Below, piece after piece: positions 34,022 through 42,712 of a DNA stretch of 64,000 nt; within the stretch, counting starts at the first letter, position 1; each line of letters starts with the position of its first letter. Source of the DNA: Aquabacterium sp029268225 (lineage in GTDB: Bacteria > Pseudomonadota > Gammaproteobacteria > Burkholderiales > Burkholderiaceae_C); the NCBI RefSeq assembly GCF_037482285.1, contig NZ_JBBEYB010000010.1, positions 53,427 through 117,426 of the forward strand, written 5' to 3'. The notes beneath the pieces were generated by a model. It was not told the DNA's origin. It was given only the letters and a program-made list of their open reading frames with translations, and ran no database searches. The translations under genes and the position numbers were made by a program.

Positions 34022-35281
34022 ATGGCCAACCCTCGCTCACTTATTTACGGGCTGTACACCCACTGGGACACCGTCGAAGTCTTGGTGCGGCTGTCGCGCG
34101 AGTTTGCGGTGCTGACCAGTGATCAAGTGCTGGGCTGTATCGCGAAAGTGTCCCCGCAGCTAGACGCCGAGGCGCAGGGCGGGGCGCTACGCGCCATGGT
34201 GAATGCGGACATCCTGCAACCGTGTGCCCGTAGCAGCGACCTACAGCTCAATGCTTACGTGCTGGATTTCGTGCGTGGGCTCACACGTGAACATGAACTG
34301 GGCTTGGCCGCTGTGCTGCAAGCGCGCGTTGCCGCCATCCGCGAGGCTACCGAGGCGCTCAACGAGGGAATGCAAGGTGCCGACATGGATCGGGTGCGGG
34401 GAGCCGCTAACAAGCTCGCTGAACTGTTTCGCCAGATCAGCCTGCAACTGGACCAAGACCGCCACGCGCTGCTGGAACTCGCTGAAGACGCAAAGAGCGC
34501 CGACGCCAGCATGCCCATCGCCCAGCGCTACCGGCATGTGCTGGAGGCTTACGACCAGTACGTCGAGCCGATGAACCAGATGATGGACACCGGCCCGCAA
34601 GGCACGTTCTACCGTTACCTTGAAGATGCCGAACGCTCACTGGATCTGGCCTTTGAGCAGCTGTCGGTTCAAGGCGGGCTGTACTCGCATCGCCTGCAGC
34701 TCAGGCAGGTAGCGCACCAGGCCAAGGAGCTGCGGCGCTTTGGCCGCCTGATCGCTCAACAGTGTGCCGACACGGTGTTGCCACTGCGCGAGGAGATGCG
34801 TCAACACAACGCACTGACCAGTGCGGTCAGCATGCTACTGGGGCAGGTGCGAAAACGGGGCCTGCGCCGAGCGTTGTCGTGCCCCACGGGCGACACGGCA
34901 CTGCCCGTCTGGCGCAATGAGCGCGGTTTCCGCTTGCAACTGGGTGATGAGGTGCGCGCGGTCATGGCCGCTGCACGGCAGTACCAGCCGCAGTCGGTGA
35001 CCTTCCCACAAGACGAGCCCGACAACACCCCGTCGCTGCTGGAGCACGTGGACGAGTCGGCCATTCGGGCACACCTGCAACGTAGCCTGCCGGTGGAGAG
35101 CCTGCTCGACTGGCTCAACACCCACCACGGCCATCTGCAGGACGCCACCCTGCTGCGGCTCTTTCACGAGCTGCAGCACGACAGCGCATGGCTCGTCGAA
35201 GCCTGCGAGCAGCCAGAGAAGACCACGCTGCAGACCATCCGCATCCTGCATCACCCCCATCGAGTGAGTTTCCGGGAATGA
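34022..35281 (+). CDS. jetA: Wadjet JetA-like (kleisin-type) subunit
   Basis: A 419-residue helical protein in the first position of a four-gene operon. In Wadjet, JetA is the kleisin-like subunit of an SMC complex that cleaves circular plasmid DNA. Two winged-helix-like ends with a central long-helix region fit that (LVRLSREFAVLTSDQVLGCI at the start; coiled stretch about 90-200). I recognise it by operon order and general form; I see no catalytic motif, as expected. The ATG at 34022 is used and the gene overlaps jetB by ATGA (35278-35281). Confidence 0.75.
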   Translation: MANPRSLIYGLYTHWDTVEVLVRLSREFAVLTSDQVLGCIAKVSPQLDAEAQGGALRAMVNADILQPCARSSDLQLNAYVLDFVRGLTREHELGLAAVLQARVAAIREATEALNEGMQGADMDRVRGAANKLAELFRQISLQLDQDRHALLELAEDAKSADASMPIAQRYRHVLEAYDQYVEPMNQMMDTGPQGTFYRYLEDAERSLDLAFEQLSVQGGLYSHRLQLRQVAHQAKELRRFGRLIAQQCADTVLPLREEMRQHNALTSAVSMLLGQVRKRGLRRALSCPTGDTALPVWRNERGFRLQLGDEVRAVMAAARQYQPQSVTFPQDEPDNTPSLLEHVDESAIRAHLQRSLPVESLLDWLNTHHGHLQDATLLRLFHELQHDSAWLVEACEQPEKTTLQTIRILHHPHRVSFRE

Positions 35282-35889
35282 CAACGCCTCATCTTCTGAC
35301 GACCCCGCTGGCACAGATGCCCGCGCTGGCAGAGCTGTTCCGGCTTTTCCTGTCAGGCAAGCACCTGAACCGGATGGCCGAGCCGGCTCTGTGGGCGGAG
35401 CTGGAAAAGCACGAGCCCAGCTACGTCGGCCTGTTTGCGGCCCTGGGCTTCGAGCTGCGCCTGGATGCCCGTGGCTTTGCCTGGTTCCACAGTACGGACG
35501 CCAACAGCAACATCGGCAAGGTCAGCCGCCAACTCGCCCTGCTGTTCATGGTGATCTTCGACGCACAAGCCAATGCGGGCAAAGCGCTGCAACGCTTCAC
35601 CGACTGGTTCATCGACAGGGAGTGGCTGGCCGAGGTGTACGAGCAGCAGAAAGACCTGCTGGATGCCGAAGGACTGTCGCCTGACGGGCTGATCGACCTG
35701 CTGGGGCGGGCCAGCACCTTGGGATTTGCAGTCGCTGAACCAGCGGGTTGGCGACTTCTGCCCGCTGTGTGCCGCTATCTGGATCATTTCGAGGGTCTGG
35801 CTGCAACTTCCCGAGAAGATGACAACGAACCCGACGTGGGCACTGAGGACAACGCTGACGACGTGCTGAGTGACGAGGAGATCGACTGA
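35278..35889 (+). CDS. jetB: Wadjet JetB-like (MukE-type) subunit
   Basis: A 203-residue protein in the JetB position of the operon, corresponding to the kite (MukE/ScpB-like) subunit. LFRLFLSGKHLNRMAEPALW starts the first winged helix, and the end is very acidic (DNEPDVGTEDNADDVLSDEE). It overlaps jetA by ATGA and jetC by TGATG, so all four Jet subunits are made from one coupled message. Identification rests on size, order and overlap with the SMC-like neighbour. Confidence 0.72.
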   Translation: MTTPHLLTTPLAQMPALAELFRLFLSGKHLNRMAEPALWAELEKHEPSYVGLFAALGFELRLDARGFAWFHSTDANSNIGKVSRQLALLFMVIFDAQANAGKALQRFTDWFIDREWLAEVYEQQKDLLDAEGLSPDGLIDLLGRASTLGFAVAEPAGWRLLPAVCRYLDHFEGLAATSREDDNEPDVGTEDNADDVLSDEEID

Positions 35890-38642
35890 TGCAACACGGC
35901 TTCCAACGTCTGGTCTTGCTGGGCAGCGCGGGCTACTCCCGCGCAGAACTCCCCTTGGATGGCGCGGTCTCCCTCGTGGCACCTAACAACACCGGCAAAA
36001 CCAGCCTGATCAATGCGCTGCAGTTCCTGCTGATCATTGACCGGCGCCGCATGGACTTTGGCGCCCACGACGTGGAGAAGAGCCGACGGTTCTACTTCCC
36101 GAACAACAGTGCCTATGTGCTGCTGGAGGTGTCACTGCCGGAGTCGGGCACCATGGTGCTGGGGTGCGTCGGCAAGGGCGTGAGCTTCGAGTACGAGTAC
36201 TTCGCCTACGCCGGCCCACTCAAGGTCGAAGAGTTCTGCCTGCCAGATGGCACGCTGGTGGCGCAGCCAAAGCTAGCCAGCCATCTGGCCACCCATGGCC
36301 GCCGCGTGTTCAGCTTCAGCGGCAGCGAATTCGCCGACATGGTGTACGGCGGCCGAAACCGCAAGCTGACTGGCTCGCAAGACTTCTGTGTGTTCCGCCT
36401 TGAGCACGCCAGCGATGCCAGCATCTTTCAGCGCGTGCTCACCCGAACACTGCGTTTGGACAAGCTGCGCTCCAGCGAGGTGAAGGACTACCTGCTGCAA
36501 ATCTTCCGGCGCGACTTGCCCGACGCCAGCATCGACTTCAAGGCAGAGTGGGACAAGGCCTTCGCCGACCTCAACGCCGAGCGCGGTCAGTACCTGGCCG
36601 CCGAACGCCTGAAAGGCACCCTTGCTGAACTGGAGCGCAAGCACGACGCACGGCTGGCATTGCGAGGCAAGCTGCTGTGCTGGCGGCCCATGATCGACGA
36701 GGCGTTGGGCCAGTGGCAGCAGCACTTCGAATCTCGCCAGCAAGCCCTGCAGCATGAGCTTCAGCAGTGCGATGGTGAGCTGGACCGCTTGCGAGAGCAG
36801 GACCGTCAGTCCGTGCGTGAGCAGAGCCAGTGGGAGCAGGAGCAGAAGCAACTTCGCCAGGAGAGCCAACAGCTGCAGGCATTGCAACAGCGATTCGCAC
36901 TGGTCGAAAGCCGGGCGGTTCTAGAGACGTGCCGCCGCGACGTGCAGGCCCAACGAGATGCTCTGGTGGTCCGCTTGGGTCAGGCGCAAAGCCGGCCTCC
37001 GGCATCCATCGAACGCGAGCTCGCCCGCGTGGACAGAGAGCTGGTCCAGCTGACACAGGAGATGCGCACCCAAGGCCACAACCTCTACCAGCAGCTGGCA
37101 GGCGCGTTGCCGCCCAATCAATTGGCGGCGCTGAACAAGGTGCTGGCAAGACCCGTGCTGACCTTGGGCGCCGAAGACTTCCAGCTCGATGGCCAGGCGC
37201 TCTCCAAGGCTTTGGGAGATGCCAATGGTGAGCATGCCGGCCTGCCGGGCCTGCAGCTGCGCGTCGCCGCCCTGCCTGAGCAGCACCAACAGCGCGGCCT
37301 GGCCGAGCTGGGCGAGCTGCTGCGGGATTTGCAGCAACAGCAGGTGCAGCTCAAGGAGCAGCTGGCAACGGCACAAGCGCTGGAACTCGTCCAACGCGAA
37401 CGTGATGCATTGGAACAGCAGCTGGTGCAGCTGGACGCCGAGTTGCGCGACTACGGCCAGATGCAGGCCCTGCAAGACAGCGACGCTGAGCGGCAAGCAC
37501 GGGTGGTGACACTCGACCAGAAGCTCGCCGAGCTGGCCACCAGTTTGGCGCAATCGGCTGCCCGGTACCGGGCGCTGGATCAGCAGCGTCAACAGAGGCA
37601 GAAGGATCTGGATTCACTCGGGCAACAACACCGGCAGATCGAGCAACGCCGCAACCAACGCATCGATCAGGAAGGCCCGTTCACCTGGCTGTCCGACTCA
37701 CCCCACCACCCCTGGTTGGCACAGCCGGAGTTCGCGCTGGACCAGCTGGCCGAGCGCCTGCAGACCTATCAGGCTGACTGCCGCCAGTTGCTGGAACTGG
37801 ACGACCAGATCCGCCGACTGCTGGGCGAAATCCACACGGGCGGGCTCACCAAGTACCAGTTCGTCGGTGAGCCCGAGGCGGAGATCGCGCGCCTGGTGGA
37901 GTTCGCCCATCACCTGCCGCAGGAAGCCGAGGCCCTGGAAAAGAAGGTGCGGTCGGCGGTGGTGAATGTGGCCGCTTGCCTGCGGGAACTACGCGATGGC
38001 TTGGCCGCCTTCAAACGCCGGATGCGCGAGTTCAACCGCAAGATCAGCGGGCGCCAGCTCTCCGATTTGGCGGTCTTCAAGATCGAACCCGAGGACGAAA
38101 CCGCGCTCGTCGAGGCCATCGAGCTGCTCATCAGCACGGCGGCCACAGTCGGCAATGGCGAAACCTTCGAACTCTTCAACCAGCAGAGCGTGCTGGATGA
38201 TGACCAGCTCAACCGTGCCAAGACCCTGCTCATCGAGGAAGGCAACGCCCGCCACGGTTTGCGCGTGGCCGACCTGTTCCGTCTGCGCTTCTGGGTGGGC
38301 AAGGCTGGTCGCGAGCCGGAAGCCTTCGATGACCTCGACAGCGCCGCCTCGAACGGGACGGTGCTGATGGCCAAGCTGGTGACGGGCTTGGCGATGCTGC
38401 ACCTGATGCAGGATCAGCGGCGACCGATCCAAGGCATTTGCTATTTGGACGAAGCCCTGGCGCTGGATGCGCGCAACCAGCGCAGTCTGATCGAGACTGC
38501 TGCCGAGTTCGGCTTCTCGCTGATCTTCGCCTCCCCAGCGCCGCTGACCACCGTACGCTACTGCGTGCCCATTCATCATCGGCAGGGTAGCAACCAGATC
38601 AGCCGCTTCAGCTGGCAGATCATCGAACCCGTGGAGGCCTGA
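35889..38642 (+). CDS. jetC: Wadjet JetC, SMC-like ATPase
   Basis: A 917-residue SMC/MukB-like ATPase. Walker A is APNNTGKTSLINALQF at 31-46; the C-terminal Walker B is CYLDEALALD with D854-E855. Between about 230 and 700 is a long coiled coil rich in Q, E, R and L, broken near 380-430 by a hinge-like part (LPPNQLAALNKVLARPVL). This head-coil-hinge-coil-head layout is that of the Wadjet motor that extrudes DNA loops. It overlaps jetB and jetD by TGATG. Confidence 0.9.
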   Translation: MQHGFQRLVLLGSAGYSRAELPLDGAVSLVAPNNTGKTSLINALQFLLIIDRRRMDFGAHDVEKSRRFYFPNNSAYVLLEVSLPESGTMVLGCVGKGVSFEYEYFAYAGPLKVEEFCLPDGTLVAQPKLASHLATHGRRVFSFSGSEFADMVYGGRNRKLTGSQDFCVFRLEHASDASIFQRVLTRTLRLDKLRSSEVKDYLLQIFRRDLPDASIDFKAEWDKAFADLNAERGQYLAAERLKGTLAELERKHDARLALRGKLLCWRPMIDEALGQWQQHFESRQQALQHELQQCDGELDRLREQDRQSVREQSQWEQEQKQLRQESQQLQALQQRFALVESRAVLETCRRDVQAQRDALVVRLGQAQSRPPASIERELARVDRELVQLTQEMRTQGHNLYQQLAGALPPNQLAALNKVLARPVLTLGAEDFQLDGQALSKALGDANGEHAGLPGLQLRVAALPEQHQQRGLAELGELLRDLQQQQVQLKEQLATAQALELVQRERDALEQQLVQLDAELRDYGQMQALQDSDAERQARVVTLDQKLAELATSLAQSAARYRALDQQRQQRQKDLDSLGQQHRQIEQRRNQRIDQEGPFTWLSDSPHHPWLAQPEFALDQLAERLQTYQADCRQLLELDDQIRRLLGEIHTGGLTKYQFVGEPEAEIARLVEFAHHLPQEAEALEKKVRSAVVNVAACLRELRDGLAAFKRRMREFNRKISGRQLSDLAVFKIEPEDETALVEAIELLISTAATVGNGETFELFNQQSVLDDDQLNRAKTLLIEEGNARHGLRVADLFRLRFWVGKAGREPEAFDDLDSAASNGTVLMAKLVTGLAMLHLMQDQRRPIQGICYLDEALALDARNQRSLIETAAEFGFSLIFASPAPLTTVRYCVPIHHRQGSNQISRFSWQIIEPVEA

Positions 38643-39508
38643 TGGCGGATCAAGCCCTGCGCGCGGCGTTGCTCAAGCTGCAAGCCAAGAGCCCCTTACC
38701 CGCCAGCCAGTTCACCGCTGCACAGCGCATGGCTCTGGATCAGTTTGCCCGGCAAACAGGTGCCGTGAACTGTCTGCGCCAAGGCCGAGGAGACGTATAC
38801 AGCGTTTGCGATCAGGCGGTGTTCGACGCTCACGTGACGCAGCTCTCCCCTCAGGTGGCGCCGTCAATCGCCGAACAACTCCCGCTGCGCGCACAGCATG
38901 TGGCCCATGCCCGCGACAGCAAGGCCCGGCGTCATCAACACGGCATGTACTACCCGTTGCTCAAGGCGGTGGGCGGCGCGGTAAGCTGGCATGAGGCTGA
39001 CCGGGATGCGGAGTTGGCACTGAGCGCTGCCACGTGCGACTTCGGTGCGGCCTCCCTGCGCATTCAGCCAGATGACGCCTGGCACACCGAACAGGCCCTC
39101 TGGCTTGTCGAGAACCAAGCTTTGTTTGATCGCACGGACTGGCTGCCTGAAGGAACGCAGGCCACGCTGCTGTACTACGGCGGGCAGCTCGACGGCAGGC
39201 TTTTGTCATGGCTGGGTCATCGCCCCCGTGCTAGCCGGGTAATCCTCTTTGCCGACTATGACGGCGTGGGCCTGAGCAACTTCGCGCGACTTCGTGAAGC
39301 GCTGGGCGATGCTTGCGATTTTTGGTTGATGCCGCAGTGGGAGAGCAAGCTGGCGCGGTATGGCAGCATCCAGCTATGGCGGGGCACCTTGCGCCACTTC
39401 ACCACCGCCGTGGCGCAACTACCGGCGTCCGTGCGCGAGCTGACCGAGCAGATGCAGCACCTGGGAATGGCACTGGAGCAGGAAGCGGTATGGTTGCCCT
39501 CGTCCTAG
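38642..39508 (+). CDS. jetD: Wadjet JetD, TOPRIM nuclease subunit
   Basis: A 288-residue nuclease subunit. The DUF2220-type TOPRIM pattern is clear: VENQALFDRT with E157, LLYYGGQLDGRLLSWL, and VILFADYDGVGLSNFARLRE with D205 and D207. JetD cleaves DNA after loop extrusion by JetABC, which removes small circular DNA such as plasmids. The N-terminal half is a helical/winged-helix arm. It overlaps jetC by TGATG and is 18 bp from a convergent regulator gene. Confidence 0.88.
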   Translation: MADQALRAALLKLQAKSPLPASQFTAAQRMALDQFARQTGAVNCLRQGRGDVYSVCDQAVFDAHVTQLSPQVAPSIAEQLPLRAQHVAHARDSKARRHQHGMYYPLLKAVGGAVSWHEADRDAELALSAATCDFGAASLRIQPDDAWHTEQALWLVENQALFDRTDWLPEGTQATLLYYGGQLDGRLLSWLGHRPRASRVILFADYDGVGLSNFARLREALGDACDFWLMPQWESKLARYGSIQLWRGTLRHFTTAVAQLPASVRELTEQMQHLGMALEQEAVWLPSS

Positions 39509-39526
39509 TCGCGTTCGTTCGGCAGT

Positions 39527-40285
39527 TCAGCCAGGTTTGACTTTGCCTGGACGGGGGAAGTCGTCTTCATCGAGACGCATCGTCTCGATCTTTAACGCCA
39601 ATTGCGTGGGGCTCAACCCCCTGCGCATTGCACTGCGCAAGCTCACCTCCAAGAGGCGCCAGCCCAATGAGTCGCCGTTCGTGAACACAAAGTCCTGCCC
39701 AGGCGGCGCTCCGAGGCGTTGCATGAAGCCATGGGCCAGTTCGCCAGTAGGAATCTCCTGCCTACCCTGCTCGGCGAGGCTCATGAGCGCAAAAGCGGTC
39801 GCTTGCGGGTCTTGCGTAGGGATGCCTTCCAGCGCAACGGGCAGCACGATCATTCGGTCGGGGCTGACCATCGCGGCCAAATCGTCCTGCGCAGTCGGCC
39901 CCGGCGTGAGAGACAGCCGAACCCATGCCTCGCCCCACTGCAGAAATCTTGTATGGGACATGCCCGGATGCTCATCGAGAAACAAGCATCGGGGCGCCAC
40001 TGGCTCCTGAAGCAGGTTGAAAACGGTGCGCAGGTGCGCCCATTCACCTTGGTCGCTCCAGGTGTGCACCATGTCCGACCGAAGCTGCCCACCTTGAACT
40101 CCCAGGTAGTAAAGCAACGCCGTCACGCGCGCCGCAGAGATGACCTGCGGTCTGCCTTTAAGCCATGCAGACAGGTTGGCCGCGCGAATGCCGGTGGCGT
40201 CAAACACCGCTGCCAACGTGAGGCCTCGCAGACGCAAGAGCGCACCGGCCAGTATGGGGAGTTGCTCGCTGCTCAAGGCAGACAT
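39527..40285 (-). CDS. HTH-domain transcriptional regulator
   Basis: A 252-residue protein with an N-terminal helix-turn-helix (GLTLAAVFDATGIRAANLSAWLKGRP landmarks: LAAVFDATGI and NLSAWLKGRP). The rest is an unassigned alpha/beta domain. GGAGG before the ATG at 40285 supports this start over GTG at 40306. It is divergent from the AAA+ ATPase gene, and four copies of a GTTATAGT-type site lie between, two on each side, so it probably represses itself and the ATPase gene. Confidence 0.75.
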   Translation of the reverse strand: MSALSSEQLPILAGALLRLRGLTLAAVFDATGIRAANLSAWLKGRPQVISAARVTALLYYLGVQGGQLRSDMVHTWSDQGEWAHLRTVFNLLQEPVAPRCLFLDEHPGMSHTRFLQWGEAWVRLSLTPGPTAQDDLAAMVSPDRMIVLPVALEGIPTQDPQATAFALMSLAEQGRQEIPTGELAHGFMQRLGAPPGQDFVFTNGDSLGWRLLEVSLRSAMRRGLSPTQLALKIETMRLDEDDFPRPGKVKPG

Positions 40286-40302
40286 GTCGGCCTCCAAAAG
40301 AA

Positions 40303-40388
40303 TCACAGTAAATCACTATAACCAAGGCCAATGCGGCAAGCGAGCGCTGGATCATCGCGCTTTACATTGTTATAGTAAGTTATAGTGA
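40303..40388. promoter_or_regulatory. Symmetrical operator between regulator and ATPase genes
   Basis: On the right are tandem GTTATAGTAA and GTTATAGTGA (40369-40388). On the left, the complement TCACTATAAC lies at 40313-40322, preceded by a degenerate TCACAGTAAA (40303-40312). The arrangement is two tandem sites on each side of the divergent promoters, with a 46-bp centre. Confidence 0.75.
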
Positions 40389-40404
40389 ATCGCAAGAGGC
40401 CGCC

Positions 40405-41985
40405 ATGACTCGTCCTAACAGCCGTCGCCCCATGAGCCGCGCCGCCTACCAAGCTCGCCTGGCCGCCTTGAAAGCCGAGCACCCATGGCTGGCCAAGCAG
40501 GTGGTGGAGCCCGCCCCTGGCCACTTGGCGGTGCTGGCCCATTTCGTGGGCCAGTGCGAGCTGCTGATGAAGCCGGCCGACTACCGCCACCTGCCGCTGT
40601 TTTGCGCCACCAACCAGCGCGACAAGCTCAGCCTGCGGGTGGAACTGGTGGGCGCCAGCATCAACAGGGACAGGGCTTTGTTGGATCTGATTGAGGCCGC
40701 CCGACATGCCGCCCAACAACATTGCCCGGTTTGCTCGGCGCCCGTGATTGGCGGCGATGCGAATGCAGGCCAGGGAGTCCGCTGTAAGCAGCATGAGTCC
40801 ACCATCGGGCTCTTCGCCGAAGACCTCAAGCGCAATCACAAACTGGCGGTAGCGGCAGGGCTACTCCCGGCCACCACCAAGCCCGAGGAGTCGGTGCGTG
40901 GCGAGCCGCTCGATCCGTCCATCGACGATGCCGTACACGCGCTAGTGCAGTCGCTGCCCGACATGAAGCCACCGGCAGCGGGGCTGGATCAGCCCGCCCC
41001 GCAGGCACCTCGGGCAACACCCCAAATCGCGTTTCTGGACGCCGCAGGCCTGCGCAGCTTTGTCGAACGCCACCGCGCCAAGCCCGACGAGAAGGGCAAG
41101 CGGGCGCAGTACATCGCCGAACGCATCCGGGCTGCTGGCCACGAACGACGCAAGCTGAGTGAGCTGCCCGATGACTGGACAGAACTGATCGAAGACTTCC
41201 AGCGCGACTTTCCCAACCTCGCGGAACTGGCCGAGGTACTGCACGACCACTTCGCCCTGCATGCGATGGGCGATGGCCGTGTGGCATGGTCGCCTATCCT
41301 GCTGGTCGGCCCGGCCGGGATCGGCAAGACGGAGGCTGCCCGCTGGCTGGCTGGGCGGCTGAGCCTTCCCTTCCGTGTGATCGACATGGCCAGCACCCAA
41401 TCCAGCTCACCGCTGGCGGGATCGGAATCGTTCTGGTCGAACTCGGAGCCCGGCGTGGTGTTTGAGCTGCTGGCGTACCAGCCGCTGGCCAATCCGGTGA
41501 TCGTGCTGGACGAGCTCGACAAGACCGACCAGCAACGTCAGTACGACCCACTCGCGGCGCTCTATACCCTGCTGGAACCTCGCAGCGCGCGCGACTTCAT
41601 CGACCTCTCGATCCGCGACTTCGCTATCGACGCCAGCCACGTGAACTGGATCGCAACGGCCAACAGCATCGAAGGCATCCCGGCGCCGCTGCTGTCGCGC
41701 ATGACCGTGCTTCAGGTGCAGGCCCCAAATGCAGAACAGGTGGCTCACATCGCCCAACAAATGTACGGCCGCATGCGGGCAGAGAGCCCCTGGGGATCGG
41801 TCTTTGCGCCGAAGCTGGATGAACAGGTGGTGGAGGAGCTGAAGCGCCTGCCGCCGAGAAGCTTGGGGTTGGCACTGAAGCGCGCCCTGGGGCGCGCAGC
41901 ACGGGAAGAGCGGGATCACATTCAGGTGTGCGACCTGCCGGACCTGTCTGCCGCAACTCGCAAACCGATGGGGTTCACGGCATGA
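40405..41985 (+). CDS. Lon-like AAA+ ATPase with N-terminal Zn finger
   Basis: A 526-residue AAA+ protein. GPAGIGKT (302-309), VIVLDELDK (Walker B) and WIATANSIEGIPAPLLSRM (sensor 1 and arginine finger) are as in Lon and BREX-type ATPases, but no Lon protease domain follows. The N-terminal half has C107-P-V-C110 and C127-K-Q-H130, a CCCH zinc site, after a helical region. The middle (about 165-250) is a proline-rich linker. The gene has its own divergent HTH regulator. Role unknown; the position in a defence island suggests protection from foreign DNA. Confidence 0.82.
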   Translation: MTRPNSRRPMSRAAYQARLAALKAEHPWLAKQVVEPAPGHLAVLAHFVGQCELLMKPADYRHLPLFCATNQRDKLSLRVELVGASINRDRALLDLIEAARHAAQQHCPVCSAPVIGGDANAGQGVRCKQHESTIGLFAEDLKRNHKLAVAAGLLPATTKPEESVRGEPLDPSIDDAVHALVQSLPDMKPPAAGLDQPAPQAPRATPQIAFLDAAGLRSFVERHRAKPDEKGKRAQYIAERIRAAGHERRKLSELPDDWTELIEDFQRDFPNLAELAEVLHDHFALHAMGDGRVAWSPILLVGPAGIGKTEAARWLAGRLSLPFRVIDMASTQSSSPLAGSESFWSNSEPGVVFELLAYQPLANPVIVLDELDKTDQQRQYDPLAALYTLLEPRSARDFIDLSIRDFAIDASHVNWIATANSIEGIPAPLLSRMTVLQVQAPNAEQVAHIAQQMYGRMRAESPWGSVFAPKLDEQVVEELKRLPPRSLGLALKRALGRAAREERDHIQVCDLPDLSAATRKPMGFTA

Positions 41986-42293
41986 GACCGCTCCAAGGCG
42001 CACGCCCCGTACGGGTGTGAGCGTTTCAGCGCAGCCGCCCTGTGTGGCCAACAACGCTGGCAGGCAGTGTGCCGGTTGAGCATGGGCGCAACTCAGAGCG
42101 TTGCGTACGAGAGACGCTGAGGGCCCGGCGCAGCACCCATCCTCGTCGGAGTGGGCGGATCGGCATGCAGCCACAGCAAGAAGATCAAAACAGAAAATTT
42201 CTTCAGCGGTCGCGCGGGAGTCGAAATGACGCCAGAAATCTAACCTTTCGACTGTTGCCGATGTGCGCAACGCCACCATTGAAAGGTTCCCCT
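41986..42293. other. 308-bp intergenic region with a 5' UTR inverted repeat
   Basis: No gene supported. A minus-strand open frame reaching into it is a shadow of the ATPase gene. The last 50 bp contain AACCTTTC (42242-42249) and its complement GAAAGGTT (42281-42288), which holds the ribosome-binding site of the next gene. Confidence 0.6.
42242..42288 (+). promoter_or_regulatory. Inverted repeat covering a ribosome-binding site
   Basis: AACCTTTC and GAAAGGTT, 31 bases apart. The second arm contains AAAGG five to seven bases before the ATG at 42294, so a folded message would hide the start. This could give temperature or translational control of the small gene. Confidence 0.4.
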
Positions 42294-42461
42294 ATGTCCA
42301 AGTCCTCTGCCAAGTCCACCCCGATGACCAGCCAGGCAGCCGCTCGCATCCAATCGTCTACCGCCAAGTCCAACGGCGGTCACGTGGCAGCTGGTAGCTT
42401 CGCTGCGCGGGCACAGAGCGCCGCTGCCGCGAATCAAAGCGGCACCAAGGGCTCGAAGTAA
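42294..42461 (+). CDS. Small AARIQSA-type (seed-maturation-like) protein
   Basis: A 55-residue, Ala/Ser/Lys-rich protein with PMTSQAAARIQSSTAK and GSFAARAQSAAAANQ. It is of a small-protein type found in many bacteria that resembles part of plant seed maturation proteins; function not known. It is often next to HicA-like or ankyrin genes in accessory DNA, as here. The start is fixed by AAAGG upstream and by the family-like N-terminus. Confidence 0.65.
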   Translation: MSKSSAKSTPMTSQAAARIQSSTAKSNGGHVAAGSFAARAQSAAAANQSGTKGSK

Positions 42462-42485
42462 CCGGAGCTGAGCCTGGCGCCAGCG

Positions 42486-42710
42486 ATGGCGCCAGGCCTG
42501 AAGTTGAACATGAGATACAGCAACGACAAGACGGTCTCCGCCCTGGTGCGGACACTGGTCCGCTCAGGTTGGCAGTACGTGAACGGCAAAACGCATGGCA
42601 AGCTTGTCGCGCCAAATGGCCGCAGGCTTGCGGTGCCGGGAACGCCGAGCGACTGGTGGGCCAGCCTGAATTTCCGCAGGGACATTCGCCGCATCGCCGC
42701 GACCAAGTGA
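42486..42710 (+). CDS. HicA-like small protein
   Basis: A 74-residue protein with the HicA/YcfA mRNA-interferase pattern: LVRTLVRSGWQYVNGKTHGKLVAPNG, with the histidine of the usual GSH position, then RLAVPGTPSDWWASLNFRRDIRR. No HicB antitoxin follows; the next gene is an ankyrin protein. The sequence ending NFRRDIRR is common in proteins located next to AARIQSA-type small proteins. A toxin activity is not shown by sequence alone. Confidence 0.65.
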   Translation: MAPGLKLNMRYSNDKTVSALVRTLVRSGWQYVNGKTHGKLVAPNGRRLAVPGTPSDWWASLNFRRDIRRIAATK

Positions 42711-42712
42711 CC

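Noticed and set aside
41407..42279. 290-codon minus-strand frame after the AAA+ ATPase
   Set aside because: Most of it is opposite the ATPase gene; no family features.
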